DNA of 28,632 bases from Desulfovibrio oxyclinae DSM 11498 (GCF_000375485.1 NZ_AQXE01000016.1:46493-75124); one strand, 5' to 3'; shown: positions 8,236-16,799, counted from the stretch's first letter. Translations and numbers: made by a program. The notes: generated from the letters alone by a model not told the origin.

Positions 8236-9165
8236 CTAGATGCGTCCGTAGACCTTGTCGAGAATTTCCTTGCCGCCTGCGGCGAGAACGCGGTCGGCCA
8301 ATTCGGTGCCGATCTGCCAGGCGGAATCGCGGTGTCCTTCCTGCTCCATGCGGATGGGACGGCTACCGTCCTCGTCGGCCACGAAGCCGGTCAGGAGAAT
8401 CTTCTCGCCCTCAAGGCGGGACCATGCCGCGATGGGCACCTGACAGCCGCCGTCGAGGCCGGTGAGGAAGCCGCGTTCGGCCAGCACCTGATATTTGCTT
8501 TCCCTGTGGTCGAGGAACTCGATCATGCCGCGCACTTCGGCGTCGTCCTTGCGGTACTCGATGCCCAGCGCTCCCTGCGCCACTGCGGGCAAAAAGTCCG
8601 GCGGACCGAGAATCTCCGACTTGGGAGCGGAGAGGCCGAGGCGCACCAGACCGGCGGTGGCCACCACGATGGCGTCGTATTCGCCGTTCATGAGCTTGCC
8701 CACGCGGGTGTCGAGGTTGCCGCGCAGCCACTTGATTTCGAGGTCCGGGCGCAACAGCAGGAGCTGGGACTGGCGGCGCAGGCTGCTGGTGCCGACCACC
8801 GCCCCTTCGGGCAGTTCGGCAAGACCGCGATAGTTTACGGACAGCAGCGTGTCTGTGGCCGCCTCGCGCTCGGGGTTGATACCCACTTCAAGGCCCTCGG
8901 GCAACTCGGTGGGCACGTCCTTCATGGAGTGCACCGCGATGTCGGCGCGGCCGTCCAGCAGGGCTTCCTCAATTTCCTTGACGAAAAGGCCCTTGCCGCC
9001 GACTTTCGCCAGCGGCACGTCGAGGATCTTGTCGCCCTTGGTTTTGATTTTGAGCAGCTCCACTTCGAGGCCGGGGTGTTCTTCGCGAAGCAGTGCGGAA
9101 ATGTGATTGGCCTGCCACAGGGCGAGCTTGGAGCCCCGGGTGGCGATGGTGATTTTCTGTTTCAT
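8236..9165 (-). CDS. hemC: Porphobilinogen deaminase (hydroxymethylbilane synthase)
   Basis: 309 aa cytosolic enzyme that polymerises four porphobilinogens into hydroxymethylbilane for heme, siroheme and cobalamin. Visible motifs are [10 protein letters not shown] at the N-terminus, [22 protein letters not shown] with the catalytic Asp at about residue 83, [15 protein letters not shown], and LDGGCQVP with C241 as the attachment site of the dipyrromethane cofactor. Length is normal. There is no clear ribosome site before the ATG; translation may depend on coupling to the zinc-ribbon gene that ends 21 bp upstream. In sulfate reducers siroheme for dissimilatory sulfite reductase and heme for cytochromes make this a high-demand pathway (inference). 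Confidence 0.97.
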   Translation of the reverse strand: MKQKITIATRGSKLALWQANHISALLREEHPGLEVELLKIKTKGDKILDVPLAKVGGKGLFVKEIEEALLDGRADIAVHSMKDVPTELPEGLEVGINPEREAATDTLLSVNYRGLAELPEGAVVGTSSLRRQSQLLLLRPDLEIKWLRGNLDTRVGKLMNGEYDAIVVATAGLVRLGLSAPKSEILGPPDFLPAVAQGALGIEYRKDDAEVRGMIEFLDHRESKYQVLAERGFLTGLDGGCQVPIAAWSRLEGEKILLTGFVADEDGSRPIRMEQEGHRDSAWQIGTELADRVLAAGGKEILDKVYGRI

Positions 9166-9186
9166 GAGAAGCGGTGTGGTTGGGCG

Positions 9187-9435
9187 CTAGCCGCAGGAGG
9201 AACAGTTGCCGCCCACGCATCCTGCGCAGCCGGAAGGGGCGCTTGCCGCAGCGGGGGCGGATTCGGTCTCGCCGCCGAAGTCTTCCCCGGAACCCATGCG
9301 GGTCCTGCATGCGGAGATGAGCTTTTCGGTCGCCCCGGATTTGCAGGCCGGGCACGGCGGACATTCGTCATGGCTGAAGACCAGTTCCTCGAACTCGTTT
9401 TCGCAATCCTTGCACTTGTATTCGTAGATGGGCAT
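9187..9435 (-). CDS. FmdB-family small zinc-ribbon protein
   Basis: 82 aa. The N-terminal MPIYEYKCKDCENEFEEL and the following CPPCPAC form the four-cysteine zinc ribbon of the FmdB/CxxC_CXXC_SSSS family. The family is annotated as putative regulatory, but its function is not established. The C-terminal tail is low-complexity (Ala, Ser, Gly) and adds a second cysteine-rich patch (GCAGCVGGNCSSCG) that could bind another metal. GGGGGGAAG lies just upstream of the ATG. It is the first gene of the minus-strand run with hemC and the Cdd1-type gene. Confidence 0.88.
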   Translation of the reverse strand: MPIYEYKCKDCENEFEELVFSHDECPPCPACKSGATEKLISACRTRMGSGEDFGGETESAPAAASAPSGCAGCVGGNCSSCG

Positions 9436-9629
9436 AGGCTTCCCCCCTGATGGTTATCCATTCGCGCCTCGGCGCGGCATACCTGATTATCGGAAAAGGT
9501 GGCGACTGGCAATCACCGCCGCGTCATACGTAAGTCCGCGTGAGCGTTTGTCCACCTGAAAATAATATCATCATCTGGCGTTCCCGAGCCAAAAAAGCTA
9601 CCTTCCGCCGGAAACACCCAAAGGACTCC

Positions 9630-10511
9630 ATGAGCACGCACCAAAAGGATATGCGCCTTCCTCCCGAACCGGACTTCGGGCACAGTGGCATCGATGATGC
9701 CAATGAGATGGTGCGGTGCGTGTTCTCCACCCAGCGGGAGATAACCATCGGCACCGGCACCACCAAGCGCAGGCAGAAAAGCCGCATCATGTGGCTGGTG
9801 GAGCAGCGCGACGACGATACCTACGCCGTTCGCAAGATCAACGCCAACTTCGTGCCGGTGGGCAAGGAAACCACCATCACCGGAGAGCAGCTCTTCTCCG
9901 AGTTCACCCCGGAAGTGGAAATCCATCTGACCAAGGTGGAGCCCGCCATGCTCAACCTGCACCGCACACTGGAACGCGGCGACCTGCACCGCCTTGTGGG
10001 CGAAAGCGGCGAGGCCGAAATGGAGTACAGCGAGGCGTTGCAGATAGACGAACTCAACGTGCGCGCCATCTTCGGCCTCGGCATCGTTCTGGCCCAACGC
10101 GGCGCCGTGCAACGCGCCCGCTCCGTCTTCCACGACATCGTCAACCTCGATGCCGCTTTCGAGGAAGAACACAAGCACCTGTTCAATGAATTCGGCATCA
10201 GCCTCAGGAAGGCGGCCCTGTTCGAGGAAGCGGTGCAGTATTACACCCGGGCCATGGAGCTCACCCAGAGCGATGACCACCTGCACTACAACATCGCCCG
10301 CGCCCATTTCGAGCTGGCGCAGTGGGGAGAGTGCTTTGAGCATTTGCACAAAAGCCTGTCGATTAACGGCAATCTCAACGAGTCCCTGAACCTGCTCAGA
10401 CTCATAAAGGCCATCCACGGCGATCAGAAGCTGCTGGAAAGGTACGGCAAGAAGCCCGTTCCGCAAACCGTTGGGGAACAGGCCGAACAACTGTTGAAGG
10501 AAACGGAATAA
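9630..10511 (+). CDS. TPR-repeat protein of unknown role
   Basis: 293 aa from the chosen ATG at 9630, which has AAAGGA four bases upstream. The frame is open from 9540 but without a ribosome site there. Residues about 1-110 form a non-repeat, mixed basic domain (VFSTQREITIGTGTTKRRQKSR is its core) that I do not recognise. From about residue 118 there are several 34-residue-like helical repeats (for example AIFGLGIVLAQRGAVQRARSVF and HYNIARAHFELAQWGECFEHL) typical of tetratricopeptide scaffolds. There is no signal peptide or membrane segment. It lies 2 bp before the next gene, so the two are almost certainly co-transcribed and probably act together. TPR proteins usually mediate protein-protein contacts; the partner is unknown. 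Confidence 0.85.
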   Translation: MSTHQKDMRLPPEPDFGHSGIDDANEMVRCVFSTQREITIGTGTTKRRQKSRIMWLVEQRDDDTYAVRKINANFVPVGKETTITGEQLFSEFTPEVEIHLTKVEPAMLNLHRTLERGDLHRLVGESGEAEMEYSEALQIDELNVRAIFGLGIVLAQRGAVQRARSVFHDIVNLDAAFEEEHKHLFNEFGISLRKAALFEEAVQYYTRAMELTQSDDHLHYNIARAHFELAQWGECFEHLHKSLSINGNLNESLNLLRLIKAIHGDQKLLERYGKKPVPQTVGEQAEQLLKETE

Positions 10512-10513
10512 CC

Positions 10514-11098
10514 ATGAAGCTCGACATCACGCTCGTAGGCAACTACCACGCTCTGGGCCTGCTGCGCCTCAACCGCTACACCATCAAGCAGGGCGTGCAA
10601 TCCTTCGGCAGCCGCCGCTGGACCGAAATCCTCAACGGAATAGCCTACGGCCCGCAGCCGGAAAATCTTCAGCAGGCAGTGGAGGCCGCGCTGGGCAAAC
10701 GGGTGGAAGTGCCCTACTCCGGCGGCGGCGTGCTGCTGGACGACCAGTTCGGCATGGAAGTCTTTCTGGACAACGAGGAATACCCCTGCGGCAACGTGGA
10801 CGGCACATCCAGACTGATCCGGCCGGAAAAATTCATGACCGGCTTTCGCAAGAACGACATGCTTTGCGAATGCAAGGCTTCGGGCATCGGTGCCCTCAAG
10901 TGCCGCTGGGAATTCGACGAAGAGTTCGACGAACGCAAGATCCGGCTCGAATACGATGACTTGCGCGAGGTGCTGAACAAGCCCAAGGCCTTTGAAGTGG
11001 TGACCATGGTCACCTACGACGGCAAACAGCCGGATCGTCTCGTGCGTGACGGCGGCGAAGGGCTCACCCCCTCGGCGCCGGTCTACCGCATTTCCTGA
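10514..11098 (+). CDS. Uncharacterised protein, partner of the TPR gene
   Basis: 194 aa. I do not recognise a family. Visible features are an N-terminal strand-helix pattern (MKLDITLVGNYHALGLLRL), a Gly-rich hairpin (YSGGGVLLDDQFGMEVFLD), two cysteines close together (MLCECKASG, plus ALKCRW), and a very acidic central helix (FDEEFDERKIRLEYDDLREVL). There is no signal peptide or membrane helix, so it is probably cytosolic. AAGGAAA at the end of the TPR gene serves as ribosome site, and the intergenic gap is 2 bp. The last 16 bp overlap the 3' end of the convergent hydrolase gene. Codon use matches its neighbours, so there is no sign of recent transfer. Confidence 0.85.
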   Translation: MKLDITLVGNYHALGLLRLNRYTIKQGVQSFGSRRWTEILNGIAYGPQPENLQQAVEAALGKRVEVPYSGGGVLLDDQFGMEVFLDNEEYPCGNVDGTSRLIRPEKFMTGFRKNDMLCECKASGIGALKCRWEFDEEFDERKIRLEYDDLREVLNKPKAFEVVTMVTYDGKQPDRLVRDGGEGLTPSAPVYRIS

Positions 11099-12078
11099 AC
11101 CGTCCCGTCATCCAGCCGCGCAAAGAACTCGCGCATTCTCTTTTCCGACCAATACTCGCCGTTACCGTTGAGACTCACGAAGCCAACGTGCCCGCCGTGC
11201 GCCGGGATATCCAGGTACAGGCAGTCGTTTCGCCGCGCCCTGCCCTCGGGATAGCACAGCGATGACAGGAACGGGTCGTCCGCCGCGTTCACCAGCAGGG
11301 TCGGCACCCTGACCTCATCCAGAAACTGAAGGCTGGCGCATTTCGCGTAGTAATCCTGTGCCGAGGCGAACCCGTGCAGCGGGGCGGTGTAGCGGTCATC
11401 GTACACCTCGAAGGTGCGGATCTCGTCCAGCCCCGTCAGATCGAGTCCGAGTTCGGGGAAACGCTCGGCCTTGTGGCGCACCTTTTCCCTGAGTCCGCGC
11501 AGGAAGTATTCCATATAGACACGGTTCACGGTGCGGCCCATCACCTTCGCGGCCCCGGCGAGGTCGCAGGGCACGGAGAATACGGCCGCACGGCTCACCT
11601 GCGGCGGCACGTTGTCGGGATTCTCGCCAAGATATTTCAGTGTCTGGTTGCCGCCCATGCTGAAGCCCACCAGCGCGGCCTCCGAATACCCGCCGCGACG
11701 CAGCGCGTGAGTCAGCACCGTATGCAGGTCATCGGTCACGCCGGAATGATACAGGCGCGGCAGCCGGTTGGGTTCGCCCGAGCATCCGCGAAAATTCAGG
11801 TTAACGGTGTCCCAGCCGTCACGGTTCAGGGCCAGCGCGGCGCCGGCCACGTATTTACGCCGGGAGTTTCCTTCCAGCCCGTGCGAAATGACAGCCACCC
11901 GGTCCGAGCCGGTGCGGCTCCAGTCCAGATCGATGAAATCGCCGTCGGGCGTGGTGATACGTTCGGATTCGAAGGCAATCTCCGGCCTCCTGCGCGCCAA
12001 CACCGGATATATGGTCTGAAAATGTCCGTTGGTGAAAGGAAATGCGGGATTGTAATCAGCGTGTTTCAGAAGTGGCAT
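11083..12078 (-). CDS. YheT-type alpha/beta hydrolase
   Basis: 331 aa from the ATG at 12078; the N-terminus MPLLKHADYNPAFPFTNGHFQTIYP matches the family start. The frame runs 51 codons further upstream without supporting signals. The alpha/beta-hydrolase fold shows HGLEGNS (oxyanion region), the nucleophile elbow GFSMGG with Ser at about residue 140, an Asp in NAADDPFLS, and a His in GGHVGFV near the C-terminus. The family contains predicted esterases of unknown physiological substrate. The ribosome site is weak. It is divergent from the sensor kinase across 82 bp and overlaps the convergent upstream gene by 16 bp. Confidence 0.88.
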   Translation of the reverse strand: MPLLKHADYNPAFPFTNGHFQTIYPVLARRRPEIAFESERITTPDGDFIDLDWSRTGSDRVAVISHGLEGNSRRKYVAGAALALNRDGWDTVNLNFRGCSGEPNRLPRLYHSGVTDDLHTVLTHALRRGGYSEAALVGFSMGGNQTLKYLGENPDNVPPQVSRAAVFSVPCDLAGAAKVMGRTVNRVYMEYFLRGLREKVRHKAERFPELGLDLTGLDEIRTFEVYDDRYTAPLHGFASAQDYYAKCASLQFLDEVRVPTLLVNAADDPFLSSLCYPEGRARRNDCLYLDIPAHGGHVGFVSLNGNGEYWSEKRMREFFARLDDGTVQEMR

Positions 12079-12160
12079 GAGTGGCTCATGCCCGATTTGG
12101 GAAGCTACGGCAAGGCCTGAATTATCATTGACTCTTTTGCCTTCCCGGAGGATGTATTTT

Positions 12161-15100
12161 ATGATGAGCATCAAGATTGTCGTCCGTTTTCTGCTTTCGA
12201 CAAGCCTGCTTCTGCTGCTGGCGGTCCCCACTCATGCGGCGGATTATCGCACCTTGCTCATCAGCTCGTATCATCCCGGCTTTCCGACTTTTTCCAGGCA
12301 ATTGGAAGGGCTCAACGCCTTGCTGGAACCGGCGGGTGCATCCCTTGACGTCGAATTCATGGATTCGAAAAGGTTTCCCTCCACGAGACAACGCAGCGAA
12401 TTCAGGAAAAGTCTTACCTACAAACTGGAAAGGCTCCCGAAGTACGACCTCATCTTTACGGCTGACGACAACGCATTCAATTTTGTCATGGATAACAGGG
12501 AGACGCTGTTCAAAGGGCTTCCGCTCGTCTTTTTCGGCGTAAACGACGAGGCGAACGCTCTCTTGCGCGTTCAGGACGACTCGCTAGCCACTGGCGTTCT
12601 GGAGGAGATATCGATCAGCCAGACACTCGACATGGCCCGGGAGATGATACCCGGACTCGAAAACATCGTGGGGATCGCGGACGCGACCACCACAGGCAGG
12701 ACTGACGCGGAGGAGTTCCTTGCCGCACATGACAAGACTCCGCTCACCCTTTCCCTGCTCGACCTCGGCGCTCTCGACTGGCAACAATTCGGAGAGCAGA
12801 TTGCTTCACTGGTTCGCGACACTGCGCTTCTGCTCATCTCCGCCTTTCACGACAAACAGGGTGAAAGAAAGGATTTCAGAGAAACCGTTGAGTTCATAAC
12901 CGCCCGTGCCAGTGTCCCCGTGTTTCATCTCTGGCAGCACGGCATCGGACAGGGGCTCCTTGGTGGCAAGGTCGTCTGCCAGTACAATCAGGCCAAACTC
13001 GCGGCACAAAACGCAGTGGAAATTCTTCGGGGGCGCAGCCCGGCGGACATCCCGGTCATGCCCGGCCGGAACGCCAACGTCAACATCATGGACGGCGAGG
13101 CCCTGCGCTGTCTGGGACTTTCGGAAACCCGCGCTGAGAACATTGCCTCCGTCATCAACACACAGGAAAGCTTCTTTGAACGCCACCAGGACCTCATTCT
13201 TCGCGGCGGACCGGTCTTTCTACTCCTTCTCTTAGCCATCGGCTACCTGCTGCATCTCAACCGCGCTCTCTATCTGACCCGCAGGGAACTGCACGAGAGC
13301 GAAAAGAAATACCGTGCGTATATCGACCACGCCCCGGACGCGGTATTCGTCACCGATGACCGAGGTTTCATCCTTGAAGCCAATCGCAGCGCACGGGTGG
13401 TATCCCTGAATGATGCGGACAAGGATATCACCGGGCTGACACTTTTCGAGGTTCTGCCACGGGAGAACTGGCGGGACCTGCGCGACGCACTGAACCACCT
13501 TGAAACGGAAGGCGTATTCAGGGGGCGGAGCCAATCGGTCAAGATGGTCGAGACAGACAGATTCGTTTACGTGGACGCCGTTCGGCTTGAAGCGGACCTG
13601 TGCATCTGGTTCGCCAAGGACATCACCCAGATCAAGCAGGCACAGGACGCCCTTGAGGAAAGTGAGACCCGGTTCAGGAGCCTCATCGATCAGGCAGCCG
13701 ATGCCATCGTGGTCATGGACCTTGACGGCAGCATCGTCATGGCCAACCGCAGCGCCTGTTACTCTCTCGGCTACGGCACCGAGGACATTCTGAAAGCCAA
13801 TGTCCGGGACCTCGTCCCGGGCCTGATCTTGCCGAATACATCGGACTACTGGGCCATGCTTCCGGCCACGTTCGAACGCGGAATCCGCCGCAAGGACGGC
13901 AGCGATTTTCCGGCGGAAATACGCATCGGCGGCATAGCCTATGGCGGAGAACGCAAGCTGCTTGCGCTCGCCCGGGACATCACCAAACGCAAGAACAATG
14001 AAAAACGCATCCTGCGCGAGTCCTCCATCAATCTGGCACAGGCCGAAATCTCCGGCGGACTCACCAGTCCGGACATGAGCATCAGCGAAGTTTCCGGAGT
14101 GGTGCTCAAACACAGCCTGAACATAACGGCGAGCGTCTTCGGCTACGTGGGCACCGTGGATGCCGAGGACGGCACGCTTCATGTGCATACGTTCAGCGAC
14201 CTCATGCACGGCGGGCAGTGCCGGGTTTCCGACAAGCCCGTGGACTTTCCCATGGAGGGCGACAGCTATCCCGGCCTCTGGGGCGTCAGCCTGAACACCA
14301 GACAGACGTTCATCGCCAACCAGATGGAGGGGCATCCCGCCTCAAGGGGCCTGCCCGAAGGCCATGTCCCGCTCCAGAGGCTGCTTTCCGTACCGGTCAT
14401 TCATGACGACGCCGTGGTGGGGCAGATCACGGTGGCCAACGCGAAAAGGGACTACAGACAGGAGGACGCCGAGGCACTGGAGCGCATGGCCAACCTCTTT
14501 GCCGTGGGCGTGCATCGCAAGCGCATGGACCGCGCAATGCGTGCGGCCAAGGAACAGGCAGAGGCCGCCAACCGCTCGAAAAGTGAATTCCTCGCCAACA
14601 TGAGTCACGAAATCCGGACACCGCTCAACGGCATCTTCGGAATGCTTCAGCTCGCGCTCGCCGCCAATCCGAGTGAAGAACTGCGCAAATACCTTGATAC
14701 GGCATTTGAGTCCGGGCGTAACCTGCTCAGTGTCATCAACGACGTGCTGGACCTGTCCAAGATCGAGGCCGGAAAGATCGAGCTTGCGGAAGAGGATTTC
14801 CAGTTCGAAGACACGGTCTCGGCGGTCATGGAGATGTTTCAGGTTCCGGCGGCCGAGCGTGGCCTCGGGCTGTCGTGGCATATTTCGCCGCGAGTGCCGG
14901 ATACGCTGCGCGGCGATGCCGGCAGGCTGCGCCAGATTCTCTTCAACCTTGTCGGCAACTCCATGAAGTTCACCGAGAAGGGATCGGTGAGCGTGGAGTG
15001 CCATCCCCTGCCCGGCCGAAACGAAGACGAAGTTCGCATGATGCTCGCGGTGCATGACACCGGCATCGGCATCCCGGCCGACAAGATGGACAGCATCTTC

Positions 15101-15718
15101 AGGGTCTTTGAGCAAGTGGACGGCTCCCACACCCGCCGCTATCAGGGCTCCGGCCTGGGGCTGACCATTGTCCGCCGTTTCGCCCGTCTCATGGGCGGGG
15201 ACGCGCTGCTGGAAAGCGAGGAAGGGGAAGGAACCACGGCGCTGGTCTGCCTGTCCCTGCGTCGCGCACACGAAGCGCTGGAACCGGCTGGTCAGGGCAT
15301 GGCCGAACCCATTCCGTCTGACGTTGAACTGGATGTGCTGCTGGTGGAGGACGAACGGGTGAACAGGCTGGCGGCCCGCAAACTGCTGGAACGGCTCGGG
15401 CACAGGGTGCGCACCGCCGAGAACGGCCTTCAGGCAGTACAGGCGCTGGAAGCCGCTCACGCCGATGTGGTGCTCATGGACGTGCAGATGCCCGAAATGG
15501 ACGGGCTCGAAGCGACCCGGACCATCAGGTCCCAGTCACCGGGCGGCCGGGGAGATGTCCCCATAATCGCGCTCACGGCACACGCGCTCAAGGGGGATCG
15601 GGAACAGTTCATGGCCGCGGGAATGGACGGTTACATCGCCAAACCCATGCAAACGGATACACTTTGTCTGGAGCTTGGCAGAGTGCTGCGTCTCAAGGAC
15701 GCCATGCCGGAGGGCTGA
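12161..15718 (+). CDS. Membrane hybrid histidine kinase with ABC-substrate-binding-like sensor, PAS-PAS-GAF and receiver
   Basis: 1185 aa from the second of several nearby ATGs; GGAGGA lies 8 bases upstream and the product begins with a signal peptide (hydrophobic core then PTHA-A). Residues about 27-345 form a periplasmic domain resembling the ABC_sub_bind family (RTLLISSYHPGF, DLIFTADDNAF, GLPLVFFGVND). A membrane helix follows at about 351-371. PAS domains begin near residues 385 and 501, and a GAF domain spans about 625-790. The HisKA box has the phosphoacceptor H816 in NMSHEIRTPLNG. The ATPase domain has NLVGNSMKF, DTGIGIP and GSGLGLTI. The C-terminal receiver (about 1058-1175) has D1107 in LMDVQMPEMDG and a KPM lysine. 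No response regulator or transporter is adjacent, so it is an orphan kinase. The ligand is unknown. Confidence 0.94.
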   Translation: MMSIKIVVRFLLSTSLLLLLAVPTHAADYRTLLISSYHPGFPTFSRQLEGLNALLEPAGASLDVEFMDSKRFPSTRQRSEFRKSLTYKLERLPKYDLIFTADDNAFNFVMDNRETLFKGLPLVFFGVNDEANALLRVQDDSLATGVLEEISISQTLDMAREMIPGLENIVGIADATTTGRTDAEEFLAAHDKTPLTLSLLDLGALDWQQFGEQIASLVRDTALLLISAFHDKQGERKDFRETVEFITARASVPVFHLWQHGIGQGLLGGKVVCQYNQAKLAAQNAVEILRGRSPADIPVMPGRNANVNIMDGEALRCLGLSETRAENIASVINTQESFFERHQDLILRGGPVFLLLLLAIGYLLHLNRALYLTRRELHESEKKYRAYIDHAPDAVFVTDDRGFILEANRSARVVSLNDADKDITGLTLFEVLPRENWRDLRDALNHLETEGVFRGRSQSVKMVETDRFVYVDAVRLEADLCIWFAKDITQIKQAQDALEESETRFRSLIDQAADAIVVMDLDGSIVMANRSACYSLGYGTEDILKANVRDLVPGLILPNTSDYWAMLPATFERGIRRKDGSDFPAEIRIGGIAYGGERKLLALARDITKRKNNEKRILRESSINLAQAEISGGLTSPDMSISEVSGVVLKHSLNITASVFGYVGTVDAEDGTLHVHTFSDLMHGGQCRVSDKPVDFPMEGDSYPGLWGVSLNTRQTFIANQMEGHPASRGLPEGHVPLQRLLSVPVIHDDAVVGQITVANAKRDYRQEDAEALERMANLFAVGVHRKRMDRAMRAAKEQAEAANRSKSEFLANMSHEIRTPLNGIFGMLQLALAANPSEELRKYLDTAFESGRNLLSVINDVLDLSKIEAGKIELAEEDFQFEDTVSAVMEMFQVPAAERGLGLSWHISPRVPDTLRGDAGRLRQILFNLVGNSMKFTEKGSVSVECHPLPGRNEDEVRMMLAVHDTGIGIPADKMDSIFRVFEQVDGSHTRRYQGSGLGLTIVRRFARLMGGDALLESEEGEGTTALVCLSLRRAHEALEPAGQGMAEPIPSDVELDVLLVEDERVNRLAARKLLERLGHRVRTAENGLQAVQALEAAHADVVLMDVQMPEMDGLEATRTIRSQSPGGRGDVPIIALTAHALKGDREQFMAAGMDGYIAKPMQTDTLCLELGRVLRLKDAMPEG

Positions 15719-15744
15719 CGTTCGCTGCACCGGCCGTTGCCCAC

Positions 15745-15773
15745 GAAAAAAGGCCCCGCCTTGCGACGGGGCC
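15745..15773 (-). terminator. Terminator for rpmB (minus strand)
   Basis: GGCCCCG at 15752-15758 pairs with CGGGGCC at 15767-15773. Reading the minus strand, the stem is followed by TTTTTT (the A run at 15746-15751). It lies 35 bp after the rpmB stop codon and may also retard plus-strand transcription from the kinase gene. Confidence 0.85.
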
Positions 15774-15808
15774 AGTCACCGAAACGAGTCCGGTGGGGAA
15801 ACTTGCAG

Positions 15809-16021
15809 CTACTCGGCGGCCTTGACGGCCACGGGCTTCACGATGGCGCCGTCACGGATGCAACGGGTGCAAGCCTTGACGGAGATAACCTGACCGGTTG
15901 CCAGCTGATGGCGAACCTTCTGCAGGTTCGGCATGAAGCGACGCTTGGTCTTGATGTGGGAGTGGGAAACGTTGTTGCCCGTCTGGGGACCCTTTCCACA
16001 AATATCGCAAACCTTGGACAT
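15809..16021 (-). CDS. rpmB: 50S ribosomal protein L28
   Basis: 70 aa basic ribosomal protein of the large subunit. The N-terminal [19 protein letters not shown] and the [10 protein letters not shown] core are diagnostic. Cysteines at 5, 8, 51 and 54 form a zinc ribbon, so this is the zinc-containing (C+) form; no cysteine-free paralogue is in the window. An excellent AGGAGG lies 6 bases before the ATG. It is transcribed away from the DUF177-rpmF-plsX operon and alone. Confidence 0.97.
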   Translation of the reverse strand: MSKVCDICGKGPQTGNNVSHSHIKTKRRFMPNLQKVRHQLATGQVISVKACTRCIRDGAIVKPVAVKAAE

Positions 16022-16123
16022 AGCGACCTCCTCGCATTATATGCAAATTCTTGATTCGTTCTTTATGATGCGCATGCGGAAGGTGCTCCCGATACGCAGA
16101 GGGAGTTTCCTTACCGTCTTGTT

Positions 16124-16146
16124 CCCTTGTTGGCAAGGGTTTTTTT
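16124..16146 (+). terminator. Short hairpin with T7 tract between rpmB and the DUF177 operon
   Basis: CCCTTG (16124-16129) pairs with CAAGGG (16134-16139) across TTGG and is followed by seven T residues. It has the form of an intrinsic terminator on the plus strand, although no plus-strand gene lies directly upstream. It may insulate the next promoter from read-through antisense to rpmB. Confidence 0.55.
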
Positions 16147-16147
16147 C

Positions 16148-16175
16148 TTGACAAGAGAAAAAGTTCCCATATAGG
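16148..16175 (+). promoter_or_regulatory. Sigma-70-like promoter for the DUF177-rpmF-plsX operon
   Basis: A perfect -35 hexamer TTGACA (16148-16153), a 16-bp spacer and TATAGG (16170-16175). The predicted start near 16182 begins with a 6-bp hairpin (CCGGTT at 16181-16186 with AACCGG at 16193-16198), about 23 bases before the DUF177 start codon. Confidence 0.6.
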
Positions 16176-16220
16176 AATCACCGGTTGCCCGAAACCGGCA
16201 GGCGTGAGAGAGTCCTGAAT

Positions 16221-16745
16221 ATGACCGAATACATGATACCGCTGAATGACATCCCGGCAGAGGGCCGGGAATTTTCTTTTTCGGACCAGAACCTCTGGCG
16301 CGAACGCTGGGAAGCGTTCGAGCTCGGACTGGAACCGGCAAAGGATATCGAGGCCGTGTTCACGCTCATGGCTCAGGATGATGACTCCGTGCTCGTGCGC
16401 GGACGAATTGCCGGAGCCGTCAAGGCTCCCTGCGACCGCTGCGCTGAAACCTTCGAGGTCGAGATCGAAAGCGACTTCGAACTTTTCGAGGAATCGGAAG
16501 CGGGCGACGGAATGCTTGACGGCGAAGAGGTGAGAATCGTCACCCGTGATGGTCAACTACATCTTGACATGGGCGCGATACTCTGGGAAGAGTTCGCCCT
16601 CGCCCTGCCCGTGAAGCCCCTTTGTTCGGAAACATGCGAAGGACTCTGCCCCCACTGCGGCAAGCCGAGCGCCGACTGCGAGTGCTCCGTAGAGGAAGAG
16701 GGCGACCCCAGACTTGCGGTTCTGCGCAATTTGAAGGTAAAGTAA
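16221..16745 (+). CDS. DUF177/YceD-family protein
   Basis: 174 aa. DUF177 (YceD) proteins are encoded next to rpmF in very many bacteria and are linked to 23S rRNA or large-subunit biogenesis; the exact activity is not settled. Here the N-terminal half is acidic and helical, APCDRCAETFEVEIE supplies the conserved CxxC strand, and the C-terminal half carries CSETCEGLCPHCGKPSADCEC, a cysteine-rich stretch that probably binds zinc. The start at 16221 is chosen because the domain begins there; GAGAGAG upstream is a modest ribosome site. rpmF follows 54 bp downstream in the same transcription unit. Confidence 0.88.
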   Translation: MTEYMIPLNDIPAEGREFSFSDQNLWRERWEAFELGLEPAKDIEAVFTLMAQDDDSVLVRGRIAGAVKAPCDRCAETFEVEIESDFELFEESEAGDGMLDGEEVRIVTRDGQLHLDMGAILWEEFALALPVKPLCSETCEGLCPHCGKPSADCECSVEEEGDPRLAVLRNLKVK

Positions 16746-16799
16746 CCAGCCCCGCCCGGGTGCGCCCGGCCGGGAGATCAATATCGAGAGGATAGCATC

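Noticed and set aside
8224..9450. A 408-codon open frame antisense to hemC
   Set aside because: Shadow of hemC and the zinc-ribbon gene, with no motif of its own.
12128..12156. TTGACT followed 17 bp later by GATGTA before the kinase gene
   Set aside because: The -10 is poor and transcription would start downstream of the ribosome site, leaving no leader for translation.
16022..16220. tRNA or other stable RNA gene between rpmB and DUF177
   Set aside because: No cloverleaf arms or T-loop consensus; the hairpins present are short and better explained as terminator and leader structures.
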